The position numbers and the translations under genes are program-made. From assembly GCF_007097525.1 (NCBI RefSeq), contig NZ_VKDD01000003.1, forward strand, positions 62,001 through 126,000: 64,000 bases of DNA, written 5' to 3'. The first letter of the stretch is position 1. Every line of letters starts with the position of its first letter. This document shows, piece by piece, positions 44,456 through 53,490 of this stretch. Below the pieces are notes generated by a model. It was given only the letters and a program-made list of their open reading frames with translations. It was not told where the DNA came from and did no database searches. The DNA is from Thalassomonas sp. M1454. Its GTDB lineage: Bacteria; Pseudomonadota; Gammaproteobacteria; Enterobacterales; Alteromonadaceae.

Positions 44456-45961
44456 TTATTTAGTTCTTGAAAGCATATATTTAGCAACGGCTAAACGAGT
44501 TTCTTCGTCTAAATAATTTTGCGGTGGCATTTCAGGATAGTCATCACGCTTTTTGGTTGGTTTTGCGATGTAGTCAGCAATGCCTTGTGGGTTATCCATA
44601 TATAACGCTTGAATAATACTAACTGGTGGTCCAATCATGCGGTCACTATAGGTATGACAACCAGTACAAACGCCTAAATAAGCAATTTTACCGGTTTCAG
44701 ATTTATCAATAACACGAGGCGGAACAGGTGTGTCTAATAAGTAAGTATCAATATCTTTGGTATTAGTAAAGTCACACTCTTTCCAAGAGCTAACACCCGA
44801 GGTGATGTAACGATGACGATTAATGATACAGCTATCTACACCACCACCAACTTTAATAATATCGGCTTTATTAGTGTCTTTAAATTCGGCTAATAATAAG
44901 GCTTTTACTTCATCGATAGTATCGTAGCCATTATTTAGCATAAAGTTATCTAAAATCATGGTACGGTCTGAATTTGGCTCTGATTCAGGATCGTTCGAAC
45001 CCGAACCAAAATCATCATGACCAGCAATTAAAATACCTGCCGTTTTGTTGTTAGTAATAATATTACCTTCAACAATAACGTCATCGCCAGCCCAGATAAC
45101 AATACCAGATCCGGCTGGGATCATGCTCACCATCGAGCCTGGTATAGCAAAGTTTTTATGATTATTATCGACAACAAAGTTATTACGGATAATAACATCG
45201 TAAGTGGTTTTAATCGGTAAACCAGGGGTAACAAACGCTAAGATGCCACCAGTGTTATTATGCACGTAATTGTTTTCAACAATAGCGTGGCGAGAATTTT
45301 CAATTTCAATTCCAGCAACACTTTCAAATACGTCGTTGTATGCCACTTGAATATTGTCACTCATCCCCACATAAATCGCAGCATCTTCAATACCCGATAC
45401 GATGTTGTGCTCAACAATACCGTTTTTACCTAACTGTGGAAAAATGCCGTAAATACCCGTATCAACAATTAAGTTATTACGAATAATAAAGTTATTACCG
45501 GCTTGGCCCATAATGCCGTTGCCTTTGTAACCAGTAATTTTCATGTTTTCAATAACAAAATTATTACCTGAATATAAAACCGCGTCATTTAACACGCCTT
45601 TACCATCCATAGTGGCACGCTCGCCTTCTTTAACCACGCCGATAATTGAGATGTTTTCTTTATCTACGTACACAGTTTCATGGTAAGTACCAGGCATTAC
45701 TTGGATAGTATCACCAGGATTTGCAGCTTTTACCGCTTCCATAATCGACTCGCCATCATTGACGGTGATTACTTCACCTTTTACTACTTCAATTGCGCCT
45801 GCACTGGCATCAGCATCTTTTGATGCATCATAGCCGCCACTGAAACTTGCGCCACTACTGCTTGATGTTATGACTGCGTCTTTATTTAAGCCGCCCCAAT
45901 AACTACCGGCAGCAAAAGCCCCTGCAATTAATACTGCGCCTATAATTTTGCCTTTACTCAT
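44456..45961 (-). CDS. Parallel beta-helix (NosD-like) protein fused to a C-terminal cytochrome c domain
   Basis: A 501-residue exported protein. The N terminus has one hydrophobic helix (signal or anchor). Residues about 60-340 form a right-handed parallel beta-helix with the phrases DAAIYVGMSDNIQVAYNDVF, VAGIEIENSRHAIVENNYVH and NNTGGILAFVTPGLP. These closely resemble the TIGR03805-type beta-helix family of unknown function. The last 70 residues are a cytochrome c domain with CTGCH (Cys432 to His436) and probable axial Met in PEMPPQ (near 478). The start at 45961 is chosen for GGAG 9 nt upstream; a GTG at 45973 is also in frame. It overlaps the peroxidase gene by 8 bp, so translation is coupled. 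Confidence 0.88.
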   Translation of the reverse strand: MSKGKIIGAVLIAGAFAAGSYWGGLNKDAVITSSSSGASFSGGYDASKDADASAGAIEVVKGEVITVNDGESIMEAVKAANPGDTIQVMPGTYHETVYVDKENISIIGVVKEGERATMDGKGVLNDAVLYSGNNFVIENMKITGYKGNGIMGQAGNNFIIRNNLIVDTGIYGIFPQLGKNGIVEHNIVSGIEDAAIYVGMSDNIQVAYNDVFESVAGIEIENSRHAIVENNYVHNNTGGILAFVTPGLPIKTTYDVIIRNNFVVDNNHKNFAIPGSMVSMIPAGSGIVIWAGDDVIVEGNIITNNKTAGILIAGHDDFGSGSNDPESEPNSDRTMILDNFMLNNGYDTIDEVKALLLAEFKDTNKADIIKVGGGVDSCIINRHRYITSGVSSWKECDFTNTKDIDTYLLDTPVPPRVIDKSETGKIAYLGVCTGCHTYSDRMIGPPVSIIQALYMDNPQGIADYIAKPTKKRDDYPEMPPQNYLDEETRLAVAKYMLSRTK

Positions 45962-47198
45962 CTTCTTCTCCACTTGCTGTATTATTATATTTATTTGTTA
46001 TTATTTTTTCTTTCTTATTCGCCTTTGCATAGTTTGCATCAATCACCGGTAGACCTGACGGTAAATGAGTTGGTAATTGCGGCGTTAAACTTTCATCGGT
46101 TAGGGTTTGTAAAAACTCAACAATAAGGTCTATTTCAGCATCTTGTAAATTAGGCTCCCAAATATGCCAATGAATCAATAATTCTTCACCTTCAGGGATT
46201 GCGTGACCTCGGCCTTTATTATAAAACTCAGTTGCCTCACGTAAATCCTTCATACCACCAGAATGCATGTAAGGTGCTGTTTTTGCAATATTTCTAAGTG
46301 TTGGAACCTTAAAGCCACCACGGTTCTTTTTATTATTGAAGGTTTTTTCAGCGCCAACATCAAATGGAATCCCCTCTGGTTCAGGCGTGCCAATTACTGC
46401 AATTTGGTTATTGGTAAATAACGGTGGTTGATGACATTCAGCACAACGCGCAACAAAAGAGCGGAATATATTTAAACCTTTAATTTCATTTTCAGATAAG
46501 GCTTGATGATAGCCATGGGCATATTGATCGTAACGTGAATTCAAGGAAATCAAGCTAGTCTGAAAAGCAGTTAGCGCAATAGTAATATCTTCAACAGTTA
46601 ACCTACTTGAGTTTGGAAAAGCCACTTTAAACATCTGCTGATATTGTTCAATACTGCTTAACGTTTTCACTAAATGTTCAGGCGTATTACCCATTTCGTT
46701 AGGATCAAACAATGGACCTAATGCTTGCTCTTCTAGGGAATTGCTACGCGCATCCCAAAAGAACTTATCTAAAAAGGCCACATTCCAAAGTGTTGGTGCA
46801 CTACGAGCAACCTTTTCTCCGGTAATACCTACACTTCTGTCTAAATCATCACTAAAGCCTTTATCGGGCTGATGACAGCTACCGCACGATAAGCTGTTAT
46901 CTTTTGATAACGCAGGATCAAAAAATAAATAACGGCCTAAATCAATTTGCTCTGGTGTAAAGCCATCTCGATATTTAGGTAATGAGGTTTGCGTGCCACC
47001 TAAGCCTCTATTTTGCACTGAATTATAAAACTGGTACATATTGCGCAATTCACACACACCAGCGTTTGTTTTTTCAAAGCTTGGTGGGCATTGCGTGCTT
47101 AGTACAAAGTCAGTTTTATTAGAGGGATTATTGTTTTGAGCAACGACTTGTGTGCTTGCCAAAAATGCTACAACAATGGTGAGAAACAATAAACGCAT
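45954..47198 (-). CDS. Di-heme cytochrome c peroxidase / MauG-family protein
   Basis: A 414-residue periplasmic protein with signal peptide MRLLFLTIVVAFLASTQVVA. It has two CxxCH heme sites, CGSCH (105-109, with GKGFSDD-type context) and CAECH (252-256), and RSAPTLWNVAF and KVPTLRNIAKTAPYMHSGG, all marks of the CCP/MauG family. It could reduce peroxide or oxidise a partner protein or substrate. It shares its start base with the stop of the cytochrome c4 gene and overlaps the beta-helix gene, so the three are translated together. The N-terminal extension with two Cys before the first heme is unusual. Confidence 0.92.
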   Translation of the reverse strand: MRLLFLTIVVAFLASTQVVAQNNNPSNKTDFVLSTQCPPSFEKTNAGVCELRNMYQFYNSVQNRGLGGTQTSLPKYRDGFTPEQIDLGRYLFFDPALSKDNSLSCGSCHQPDKGFSDDLDRSVGITGEKVARSAPTLWNVAFLDKFFWDARSNSLEEQALGPLFDPNEMGNTPEHLVKTLSSIEQYQQMFKVAFPNSSRLTVEDITIALTAFQTSLISLNSRYDQYAHGYHQALSENEIKGLNIFRSFVARCAECHQPPLFTNNQIAVIGTPEPEGIPFDVGAEKTFNNKKNRGGFKVPTLRNIAKTAPYMHSGGMKDLREATEFYNKGRGHAIPEGEELLIHWHIWEPNLQDAEIDLIVEFLQTLTDESLTPQLPTHLPSGLPVIDANYAKANKKEKIITNKYNNTASGEEDE

Positions 47199-47863
47199 TA
47201 CTTGTCTGATTGCTTTGATTTAATAAAAGCAATAATGTCGATTAAATCTTTTTCACTGCGCACCATACCCGCCATCATTTTCATTTGGCGACCTAATTTA
47301 TCGTCAGCGTGGTAGCCGCGAATGCCAGCTTTATAATTATTAACTTGCGTGGTTAAATATTGCGAAGACAAGATAGTTAAATTTGGTGCTTTTAGGCTTT
47401 CATTGCCATTAGCTGTTGGGCCATGACAGGCACCACAAACTGCATTGTATTTATTATCACCGTTTCGAGCATCGCCCTCTATTGCTATAGCCTCAACCTG
47501 TGATGGTAATGAGGCGAGATAAGCACTTACATTGTTAACCGCTTGCTCATTGGCTAAAACCTTTGCCATAGCAGCCATTTGTTGACCGCTAACATCGTCA
47601 GCATGAGTGCCACGCTTACCCGATTTAAAATTATTGAGTTGCGTTGCTAAATACCAATCGTATTGACCTGCTAAACTTGGCGATTTTAATGCATCATTAC
47701 CTTGAGCCTTATCGCCATGACAACTAATACAAGTTTGATACAAGGCTTTACCAGCATTTATATCAGCAGTTGCCTTCTCAGTATTTGCTATTGATGAATT
47801 GGAGAAAGTGAAAAGCAAGCTCAGAGCAGTAATTTTAATTAGTAACGTAGAGAGAAAATTCAT
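47198..47863 (-). CDS. Di-heme cytochrome c4-type electron carrier
   Basis: A 221-residue periplasmic cytochrome with a signal peptide ending near SIA. Two similar halves each carry CxxCHG, namely CISCHGDKAQGN and CGACHGPTANGN, each followed by PxLxxQYxxYLxxQLxxFKxGxRxxHADD and an axial Met (GQQMAAMA, GRQMKMMA). This is the cytochrome c4 pattern. An upstream GTG (47869) is possible. It is the first gene of the three-gene redox operon and the probable electron shuttle. Confidence 0.94.
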   Translation of the reverse strand: MNFLSTLLIKITALSLLFTFSNSSIANTEKATADINAGKALYQTCISCHGDKAQGNDALKSPSLAGQYDWYLATQLNNFKSGKRGTHADDVSGQQMAAMAKVLANEQAVNNVSAYLASLPSQVEAIAIEGDARNGDNKYNAVCGACHGPTANGNESLKAPNLTILSSQYLTTQVNNYKAGIRGYHADDKLGRQMKMMAGMVRSEKDLIDIIAFIKSKQSDK

Positions 47864-47978
47864 AAGCACTCATGATTAGTTAAAAACAGTAAATACTATA
47901 CTATTATTTATTCACAAAATGCTTACGTATTTTTAAAAAATGCTGACGGATTATTAAAATTATCGATTAAATAATCAA

Positions 47979-49022
47979 TTAAGCTGACTGATTCTTACGG
48001 TATTCGCTAGGTGTAGCGTTATGGGTCATTTTAAACGCTCTGTTGAAAGAGCTTAGTGAACGAAAGCCTGCTTCCATTGCTAAACTTAATATCGGGGTCG
48101 TTTTATGCTCATTGGTAAGTAATTTTTCACTGACATATTGAATGCGATAGTAGTTTAAAAAATCATTAAAATTGCGATAACCGAGCTCGGTATTAATTAA
48201 CACTCTTAATTTATGCTCAGCAATACCTATACTTTTTGATAATTGTGAAATAGTTAAACCTTCTTGTTTATATAAAGACTCATCTAACATTGTTTGCTTT
48301 AAGCTTTGCAATGCGGCATCTTCCACAGGTAAGGCTTCATTTACCTCAGTATTAACAGGCTTTGCAAATAAACTATCAGGTTTAACACGGAACATATAAA
48401 AATTTAAGCCCGTCATCAGTAAAGCCAACAAAGCCATTTCCAGTGGATTTAACCAAGACCAGTTTACCTGCACTACTTGTCCTAACAAGATCACTAAAAT
48501 AATATAAGTTGCAGCTATGCTAATAACACCGCCACGAACTATACGGCGATCAGCAACTAAGTCGTTGCGCCAGCTTTTTATAGCAACAAAAAGTGCATAA
48601 CAAGCTAAGCCTAAATCTAAAATTAAAACAAAGACTTTACTCGGATATAAAATAGCTGAATCACTTTCTAAATTTAAATTAATCTGCACCATCTGCGCCA
48701 CAAGTAAAATAATAGCCGGTGTTGTAGCAAGTGAAAATTGCCAAGACTTAAGCTTTACTTGTTCACGAAATAAACTTACACAGACTAAATAAAACACTCC
48801 AGGTAATAAATTTCCCGCGATAAATATTAACCAAGCGAATAAGTTATCAAGGGTAAAGCTACCAAAGATGTTAGGTAACAAATAAAGGCTGGCACAAACA
48901 ACCAGAGAGCAATACAGACGGACTTGTTGACTGTTGGCTAAAAGAGGTAATAGTAAAAGAATGGCTATAACCATTTGAGCAAAAGCAAACTGAGCAAAAA
49001 AATGGCTTATCTGGTCCATCAT
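47979..49022 (-). CDS. Membrane-anchored AraC-type regulator
   Basis: A 347-residue protein. The first 215 residues hold about seven hydrophobic segments (for example MVIAILLLLPLLA, LFAWLIFIAGNLLPGVFYLVCVSLF, GGVISIAATYIILVILLGQVV). The C-terminal 110 residues are an AraC double HTH (LTISQLSKSIGIAEHKLRVLIN, then TPILSLAMEAGFRSLSSFNRAFKMTHNATPSEYRK). Such 7TM-AraC proteins are thought to sense a membrane or periplasmic cue. ATG 49022 is chosen over the in-frame TTG at 49031. It sits between the TonB receptor and the redox operon on the same strand and is likely their regulator. Confidence 0.9.
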   Translation of the reverse strand: MMDQISHFFAQFAFAQMVIAILLLLPLLANSQQVRLYCSLVVCASLYLLPNIFGSFTLDNLFAWLIFIAGNLLPGVFYLVCVSLFREQVKLKSWQFSLATTPAIILLVAQMVQINLNLESDSAILYPSKVFVLILDLGLACYALFVAIKSWRNDLVADRRIVRGGVISIAATYIILVILLGQVVQVNWSWLNPLEMALLALLMTGLNFYMFRVKPDSLFAKPVNTEVNEALPVEDAALQSLKQTMLDESLYKQEGLTISQLSKSIGIAEHKLRVLINTELGYRNFNDFLNYYRIQYVSEKLLTNEHKTTPILSLAMEAGFRSLSSFNRAFKMTHNATPSEYRKNQSA

Positions 49023-49105
49023 AAAATACAAACTTGGGAAATTATTAGATTCTAAAGATTATCATTCCCGGTAACGAATACCAAGATTAATAAAATGTAT
49101 AGCGT

Positions 49106-49131
49106 AAAAATGCCACCTTGATTTAGGTGGC
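49106..49131 (-). terminator. Terminator of the TonB-dependent receptor gene
   Basis: GCCACCT / AGGTGGC, a 7-bp stem with a 6-nt loop, followed on the minus strand by TTTTT. It separates the receptor from the AraC-type gene. Confidence 0.85.
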
Positions 49132-49158
49132 TATTGTTAATAATTAACGCTGCAGAAA

Positions 49159-51846
49159 TTAGAATGAATATTGAATATCAATACCGGCTTCTAAACCACG
49201 GTTAACACTAGTGTAGCCAGTACCTAATATATCTTTAGTACGACCACCTGGAGCGCCACTGTAACGGTTATCCATTAAGTTTTTACCCCAAATACCAATT
49301 TCTATCGCATCGCTTTCGCTGATCCAAGAAATACGCGCATTAAGTAGTTCGGTATCGTCAAAATAATGAGGGATTTCATTAACCCACTCATCTTCACCAA
49401 TAATTGCACCACGATCGTTTTCTCTAAATACATAATCAAGATGCACAACTGTGGTGCCAAAACCTAAGTCTGGCATCCAATCGGCTTTAAGGGTGTAAGA
49501 TGTATTGGTGTCACTTGAGCTGCTACCGGCAGGAATTAAGGTACCAACATCATTATAAAACTCTTCAGTTTCAATATCAGTGCTTCTAACTTCGGTAACA
49601 AAACCAGTTACAAAAGTATCGGTTACTTGCCAGTCCATACCAAGCTCAAAACCATCAATTTCCATATCTTCATTAACAATGGTAGGTAAAGCTTGTGCTT
49701 GATCCGGTTGCTTAGAGTTTTTACTGGTTTGTCTGTCATCTAAGATATTGTGGAATATAGCAAACGTTGTACGTACGCTATCAAATAATACCCCTTTATA
49801 GCCAATTTCAAAGTTTACCGATTCTTCCGGTTCAAATGAAACATCAACCGGCTCACCAGTTGCAGGATCAATAATAATTGAACCATCCGCTTCACTATGA
49901 GGCGAATTTAATGAATCAAAACCACCTGATTTATAACCTGTGGCAACCGATGCAAAAACCATATGGTCGTCGTTTATCTGATAGCCAGTACCTAAACGAC
50001 CAGTTGTTTTACTCCAAGTTTTTGACTGCCACAGCTCCTCTCTTGGTGGGAATAAAACATTGCTTACCCCAGGTCTTACTTGGGCAAACTGAGTTTCACT
50101 TACTTCCCATGAAAAATCTTTTTCATCTTCAGAGTAACGTAAGCCAAAGAATACATTCCATTTATCAGTTAACTGGAAATCAAAATCAGAATAAATACCA
50201 TAGCTGGTAAATTCACCATTATTGATGAAATTTTCTGACCACATCATGCCTGAAAAACTTGGACCAAAGATTAAAGCTTCGCCAAATTCAAGCGCGGCTA
50301 AATCATAAGTTAAGTCACCTGTTTGTCGAACAAAATCGGCATCAACTCCCATGCCCATAGCCATTAAGGTATTGGCCCATTCATCGGCATTCCAAATATG
50401 ATCCATTTCTAAACCAGAATCGTCATAAGCTTGGTTTACTACATCATCAAATGATACTTGACCAATACAAGCAGTAGGATCTGGAGCACCTTGAAGAGTA
50501 CACGCATACAATGCAGCTGCAGTATCAACATCACCGCCCGCCATATCAATTAAACCGGCCTGATCAAGACCATTATAAACCTCGCCTTCGACAACGCCTT
50601 TAACTTGACCATTAAGATCACCTGTAACTAAGCGAGCAACGGTATCCGTTGTCACATTAATATAAGTTGTTTGATGAACATCTTCTTTTGAGTAAGTAAT
50701 ACCGCCCACATAGTTAAACTTGTCACTGTTATAGTTAACCTGTAACTCGTTATAAAAAATATCTGAATCTTCGTGGTTATCGGTATCAAGATAGCGAGTA
50801 ATGTCTTGCGTACCATCTTCATCTATACGGTTATTCGTTTCCCATTCACGGTAACTTGTGGTGAACATCATTGACCATTGGTCATTAAATTCATGTTCAA
50901 ATTTTAAGGTGGTTGCCGTCATATCTCGGCTTTCACCGCCATTAACAACATCATTAGCAAAAGTATCGGCAAACGGGTCACGTGGATTTTCAGCGTATTC
51001 ACTTAAACCAATTGCAGCACCAGGAGCTTGATCTAACTTATCCCAATCGTAAGACAATAAAATATTAGTTTTATCTGAAACATCCCACTTAAGTGCAACA
51101 CGAGCGGCTTGGTGGTCTTTTTCACCAGCATCCCATACCTTTTCACCCATATTTAATGGTGAATCCGCAACATTATCAATATAGCCATCTTGTGTGTTGT
51201 TTAAGGCATTTATTCTCAGGTAAACATTATCTGTGATACCAAAGTTAACCATACCTTCAAGGCGCTGTAGATTATCGGTACCAAAGCTACCTTTGATAAA
51301 GCCTTCGAATTCTTCTTGTGGCGCATTAGGGATCATATTTACAACCCCCATGGCAGCGTTTTTACCAAATAATGTACCTTGCGGACCTTTTAATACTTCA
51401 ACTCGCTGCATATCTGAAAATAAAACATTTTGCGCAGCACGCGGTAAATACACACCATCAAAAAAAGTTGCCGTTGAAGGATCTCCACCGACACTTATAT
51501 TTGGACTTGATACACCGCGCATAGTAACACCGGCTTGGGTAACATCGCCGTCACTAAAATCAAACCCTGGAATAAACTTATCGATATCACTCAACATAAT
51601 TGAGCCACTTTGCTTAATTGTTTCTGCAGAGATACTGTCGACAGTTACCGGCACTTTCATCACGTTTTGCGAACGTTTTTGCGCGGTTACCACAATAACA
51701 TCATCGATGTTTGCTTTATCTTCTTCGCTTTCTTCTGCTGCATAGCCAACAAGTGGCGTAGCAATTAATGCCGCGGCAATTGTTTTAGCAAGGAATTTTT
51801 TCTTTAACTTAGTCGCTGAACTATTTTGAATAGATTGAAATGACAC
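49159..51846 (-). CDS. TonB-dependent outer-membrane receptor
   Basis: An 895-residue receptor. A signal peptide (cut near VGYAAEE) leads into a TonB box-like DDVIVVTAQKRSQN, a plug domain (ITADTI-type ISAETIKQSGS, MRGVSSPNISVGG, RVEVLKGPQGTLFGKNAAMGVVNMI) and a 22-strand barrel ending in GLEAGIDIQYSF with terminal Phe. It is the type common in marine Alteromonadales (IacA/PupA-like, carrying QKRxQ after the box). It imports an unknown substrate, possibly a carbohydrate, siderophore or aromatic. Placement beside the regulator and redox operon suggests a joint role but does not prove it. Confidence 0.94.
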   Translation of the reverse strand: MSFQSIQNSSATKLKKKFLAKTIAAALIATPLVGYAAEESEEDKANIDDVIVVTAQKRSQNVMKVPVTVDSISAETIKQSGSIMLSDIDKFIPGFDFSDGDVTQAGVTMRGVSSPNISVGGDPSTATFFDGVYLPRAAQNVLFSDMQRVEVLKGPQGTLFGKNAAMGVVNMIPNAPQEEFEGFIKGSFGTDNLQRLEGMVNFGITDNVYLRINALNNTQDGYIDNVADSPLNMGEKVWDAGEKDHQAARVALKWDVSDKTNILLSYDWDKLDQAPGAAIGLSEYAENPRDPFADTFANDVVNGGESRDMTATTLKFEHEFNDQWSMMFTTSYREWETNNRIDEDGTQDITRYLDTDNHEDSDIFYNELQVNYNSDKFNYVGGITYSKEDVHQTTYINVTTDTVARLVTGDLNGQVKGVVEGEVYNGLDQAGLIDMAGGDVDTAAALYACTLQGAPDPTACIGQVSFDDVVNQAYDDSGLEMDHIWNADEWANTLMAMGMGVDADFVRQTGDLTYDLAALEFGEALIFGPSFSGMMWSENFINNGEFTSYGIYSDFDFQLTDKWNVFFGLRYSEDEKDFSWEVSETQFAQVRPGVSNVLFPPREELWQSKTWSKTTGRLGTGYQINDDHMVFASVATGYKSGGFDSLNSPHSEADGSIIIDPATGEPVDVSFEPEESVNFEIGYKGVLFDSVRTTFAIFHNILDDRQTSKNSKQPDQAQALPTIVNEDMEIDGFELGMDWQVTDTFVTGFVTEVRSTDIETEEFYNDVGTLIPAGSSSSDTNTSYTLKADWMPDLGFGTTVVHLDYVFRENDRGAIIGEDEWVNEIPHYFDDTELLNARISWISESDAIEIGIWGKNLMDNRYSGAPGGRTKDILGTGYTSVNRGLEAGIDIQYSF

Positions 51847-52005
51847 GAATTTTCCCCAATAAACTTATTTTTATTATTTTTTACGTTATTCCTTAACGTG
51901 TTTTTTATTAGACTTTCCATGCCTTTATCATATACTCCCTTTATTGTTAATATATGTAAAGCAATTTGTTAAAAACTAGTAACCACAAATAAAAAATAAT
52001 AATCA

Positions 52006-52620
52006 ATGAATAAACCTAACCCTCTATTTTTAATTACCTTTTTTCTTGTATTGTGTTTAGTACAATCATGCAATAACGCTAAATTATCGCCATTGCCATA
52101 TTCGGCTAAAATATTAGCTTTTGGTGATAGCCTAACCTTTGGTAAAGGTGTTAATAAAAATCAAAGCTACCCAACAGTACTAGCAGATTTAACTGGATTA
52201 ACCGTAATTAATGCTGGAGTTTCAGGTGAAACAACGGAGCAAGGCTTATTAAGGCTTCCTGGTTTATTAGATAAACACCAACCAGATTTAGTCATTTTAT
52301 TAGAGGGAGGGAATGATATTTTACGAAACATTAATTTATCAAAAACCAAAACTAATTTAGCTTTAATGATTGAATCAATGCATGCAAGAGGGATAGAGGT
52401 AGTATTAATTGGCGTACCTCAGAAAAGCTTATTTTCTAGCAGTGCCGATTTATATCAAGAGTTAGCCGATGAATATCAACTAGTGTTTGATAAAAATATA
52501 ATTTCTTCACTGCTAAAAACTCCGGCTTTAAAGTCAGATTCAGTGCATTTTAACCAACAGGGTTACCGAAAACTTGCTGAACGAGTATCTGAAATATTAC
52601 AAGATAATGGCGCAATATAA
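52006..52620 (+). CDS. SGNH-hydrolase lipoprotein, TesA-like esterase
   Basis: A 204-residue protein related to TesA/arylesterases. The blocks are FGDSLTFG (block I Ser), NAGVSGETT (block II Gly), EGGNDILRN (block III Asn) and [10 protein letters not shown] (Asp and His). Unlike periplasmic TesA it has a lipobox (LVQSC, Cys22), so it is probably membrane-anchored. It hydrolyses esters or thioesters; the exact substrate is not evident. Confidence 0.92.
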   Translation: MNKPNPLFLITFFLVLCLVQSCNNAKLSPLPYSAKILAFGDSLTFGKGVNKNQSYPTVLADLTGLTVINAGVSGETTEQGLLRLPGLLDKHQPDLVILLEGGNDILRNINLSKTKTNLALMIESMHARGIEVVLIGVPQKSLFSSSADLYQELADEYQLVFDKNIISSLLKTPALKSDSVHFNQQGYRKLAERVSEILQDNGAI

Positions 52621-52817
52621 GGCGTTTATACTGTTTTGTACAAAATAGTACAATTTAATACGCCATTAACTTTTCATTAAAAACTACTTTACCAATAAAC
52701 ACTTACAAGCTTTACTTAACCACACTTAACAACTGTACACTTTTTGTACTGTTGCCATATTTAAAAATTATAGGTAATCTAGCCGACCTTTCAATAACTA
52801 TGTATCTAAGAGGCAGT

Positions 52818-53378
52818 ATGGGCTTAGCTTGTGGTAACCGTAGACAGTTTTTTCGCCAAGTAAGTGCGGTAGTAGCATTAGGAGCGACAACACCTTTAAT
52901 TGCAACTAAAGCACAGGCAAGTTTAGGGCAAAAATCGGTACGTCGTTTAGCGTTATATAATCGCCATACTAATGAAAGAGTAGAAGGTGTTTATTGGGCT
53001 AACAATTCATTTCAAACTGATGTTGTTAATGCTTTTGAGCATAACCTTAGAGATCATAGACAAAATGAAGCTGCGCCAATGGATAGACGTTTATACGATT
53101 TCCTGCATCAAATACAACAGCGCTTAGTAACGGATAAAGAAATTCATATAATTTCAGGCTTCCGCTCTGAAAAAACCAACAATATGTTAGCTAGTCGCAG
53201 CAATGGTGTTGCCAAAAAAAGTTTTCATATGAAAGGCATGGCTATCGACTTTACCATTCCAGGTATTGATCTTAAATTAATCCGCGATACAGCTAAGTCA
53301 CTTAAACTAGGCGGTGTTGGTTACTACCCTAACTCTGGATTTATCCATATAGATACCGGTTGGGTTCGTAGCTGGTAA
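52818..53378 (+). CDS. mepK: Murein endopeptidase MepK-like (YcbK/DUF882, M15 family)
   Basis: A 186-residue exported peptidoglycan hydrolase that in E. coli cuts 3-3 crosslinks. The N terminus has a twin-arginine-like signal (NRRQFFRQVSAVVALGATTPLI). The zinc site is visible as ISGFRSEKTN, KKSFHMKGMAIDF (His and Asp) and GGVGYYPNSGFIHIDTGWVRSW (His), closely like E. coli YcbK. The frame extends to a TTG at 52752 and an ATG at 52800; the ATG at 52818 with AAGAGG upstream gives the normal N terminus. The 196-bp gap before it contains a GTAC-rich inverted repeat (52636-52653). Confidence 0.9.
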   Translation: MGLACGNRRQFFRQVSAVVALGATTPLIATKAQASLGQKSVRRLALYNRHTNERVEGVYWANNSFQTDVVNAFEHNLRDHRQNEAAPMDRRLYDFLHQIQQRLVTDKEIHIISGFRSEKTNNMLASRSNGVAKKSFHMKGMAIDFTIPGIDLKLIRDTAKSLKLGGVGYYPNSGFIHIDTGWVRSW

Positions 53379-53398
53379 TTTCTACATTGAAACCTTGT

Positions 53399-53426
53399 GA
53401 CATTAGTTTTGACTAATGTCGGGTTT
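53399..53426 (+). terminator. Terminator after mepK
   Basis: GACATTAGT (53399-53407) / ACTAATGTC (53412-53420), a perfect 9-bp stem with a 4-nt loop, followed by GGGTTTTC. Confidence 0.72.
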
Positions 53427-53490
53427 TCGCGAGAATAACTTTATCTAATGTCGTATGATGAACTCAATTAAATTTTGAGTTCTGTATGTT

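Noticed and set aside
49878-51745. Plus-strand frames within the TonB receptor gene
   Set aside because: They are shadows of a continuous 895-codon minus-strand gene with full family motifs.
52636-52653. TTGTAC-n6-GTACAA inverted repeat before mepK as a regulator site
   Set aside because: Only one clear copy, AT-rich, and a second GTAC pair (near 52735) has different spacing; could be chance.
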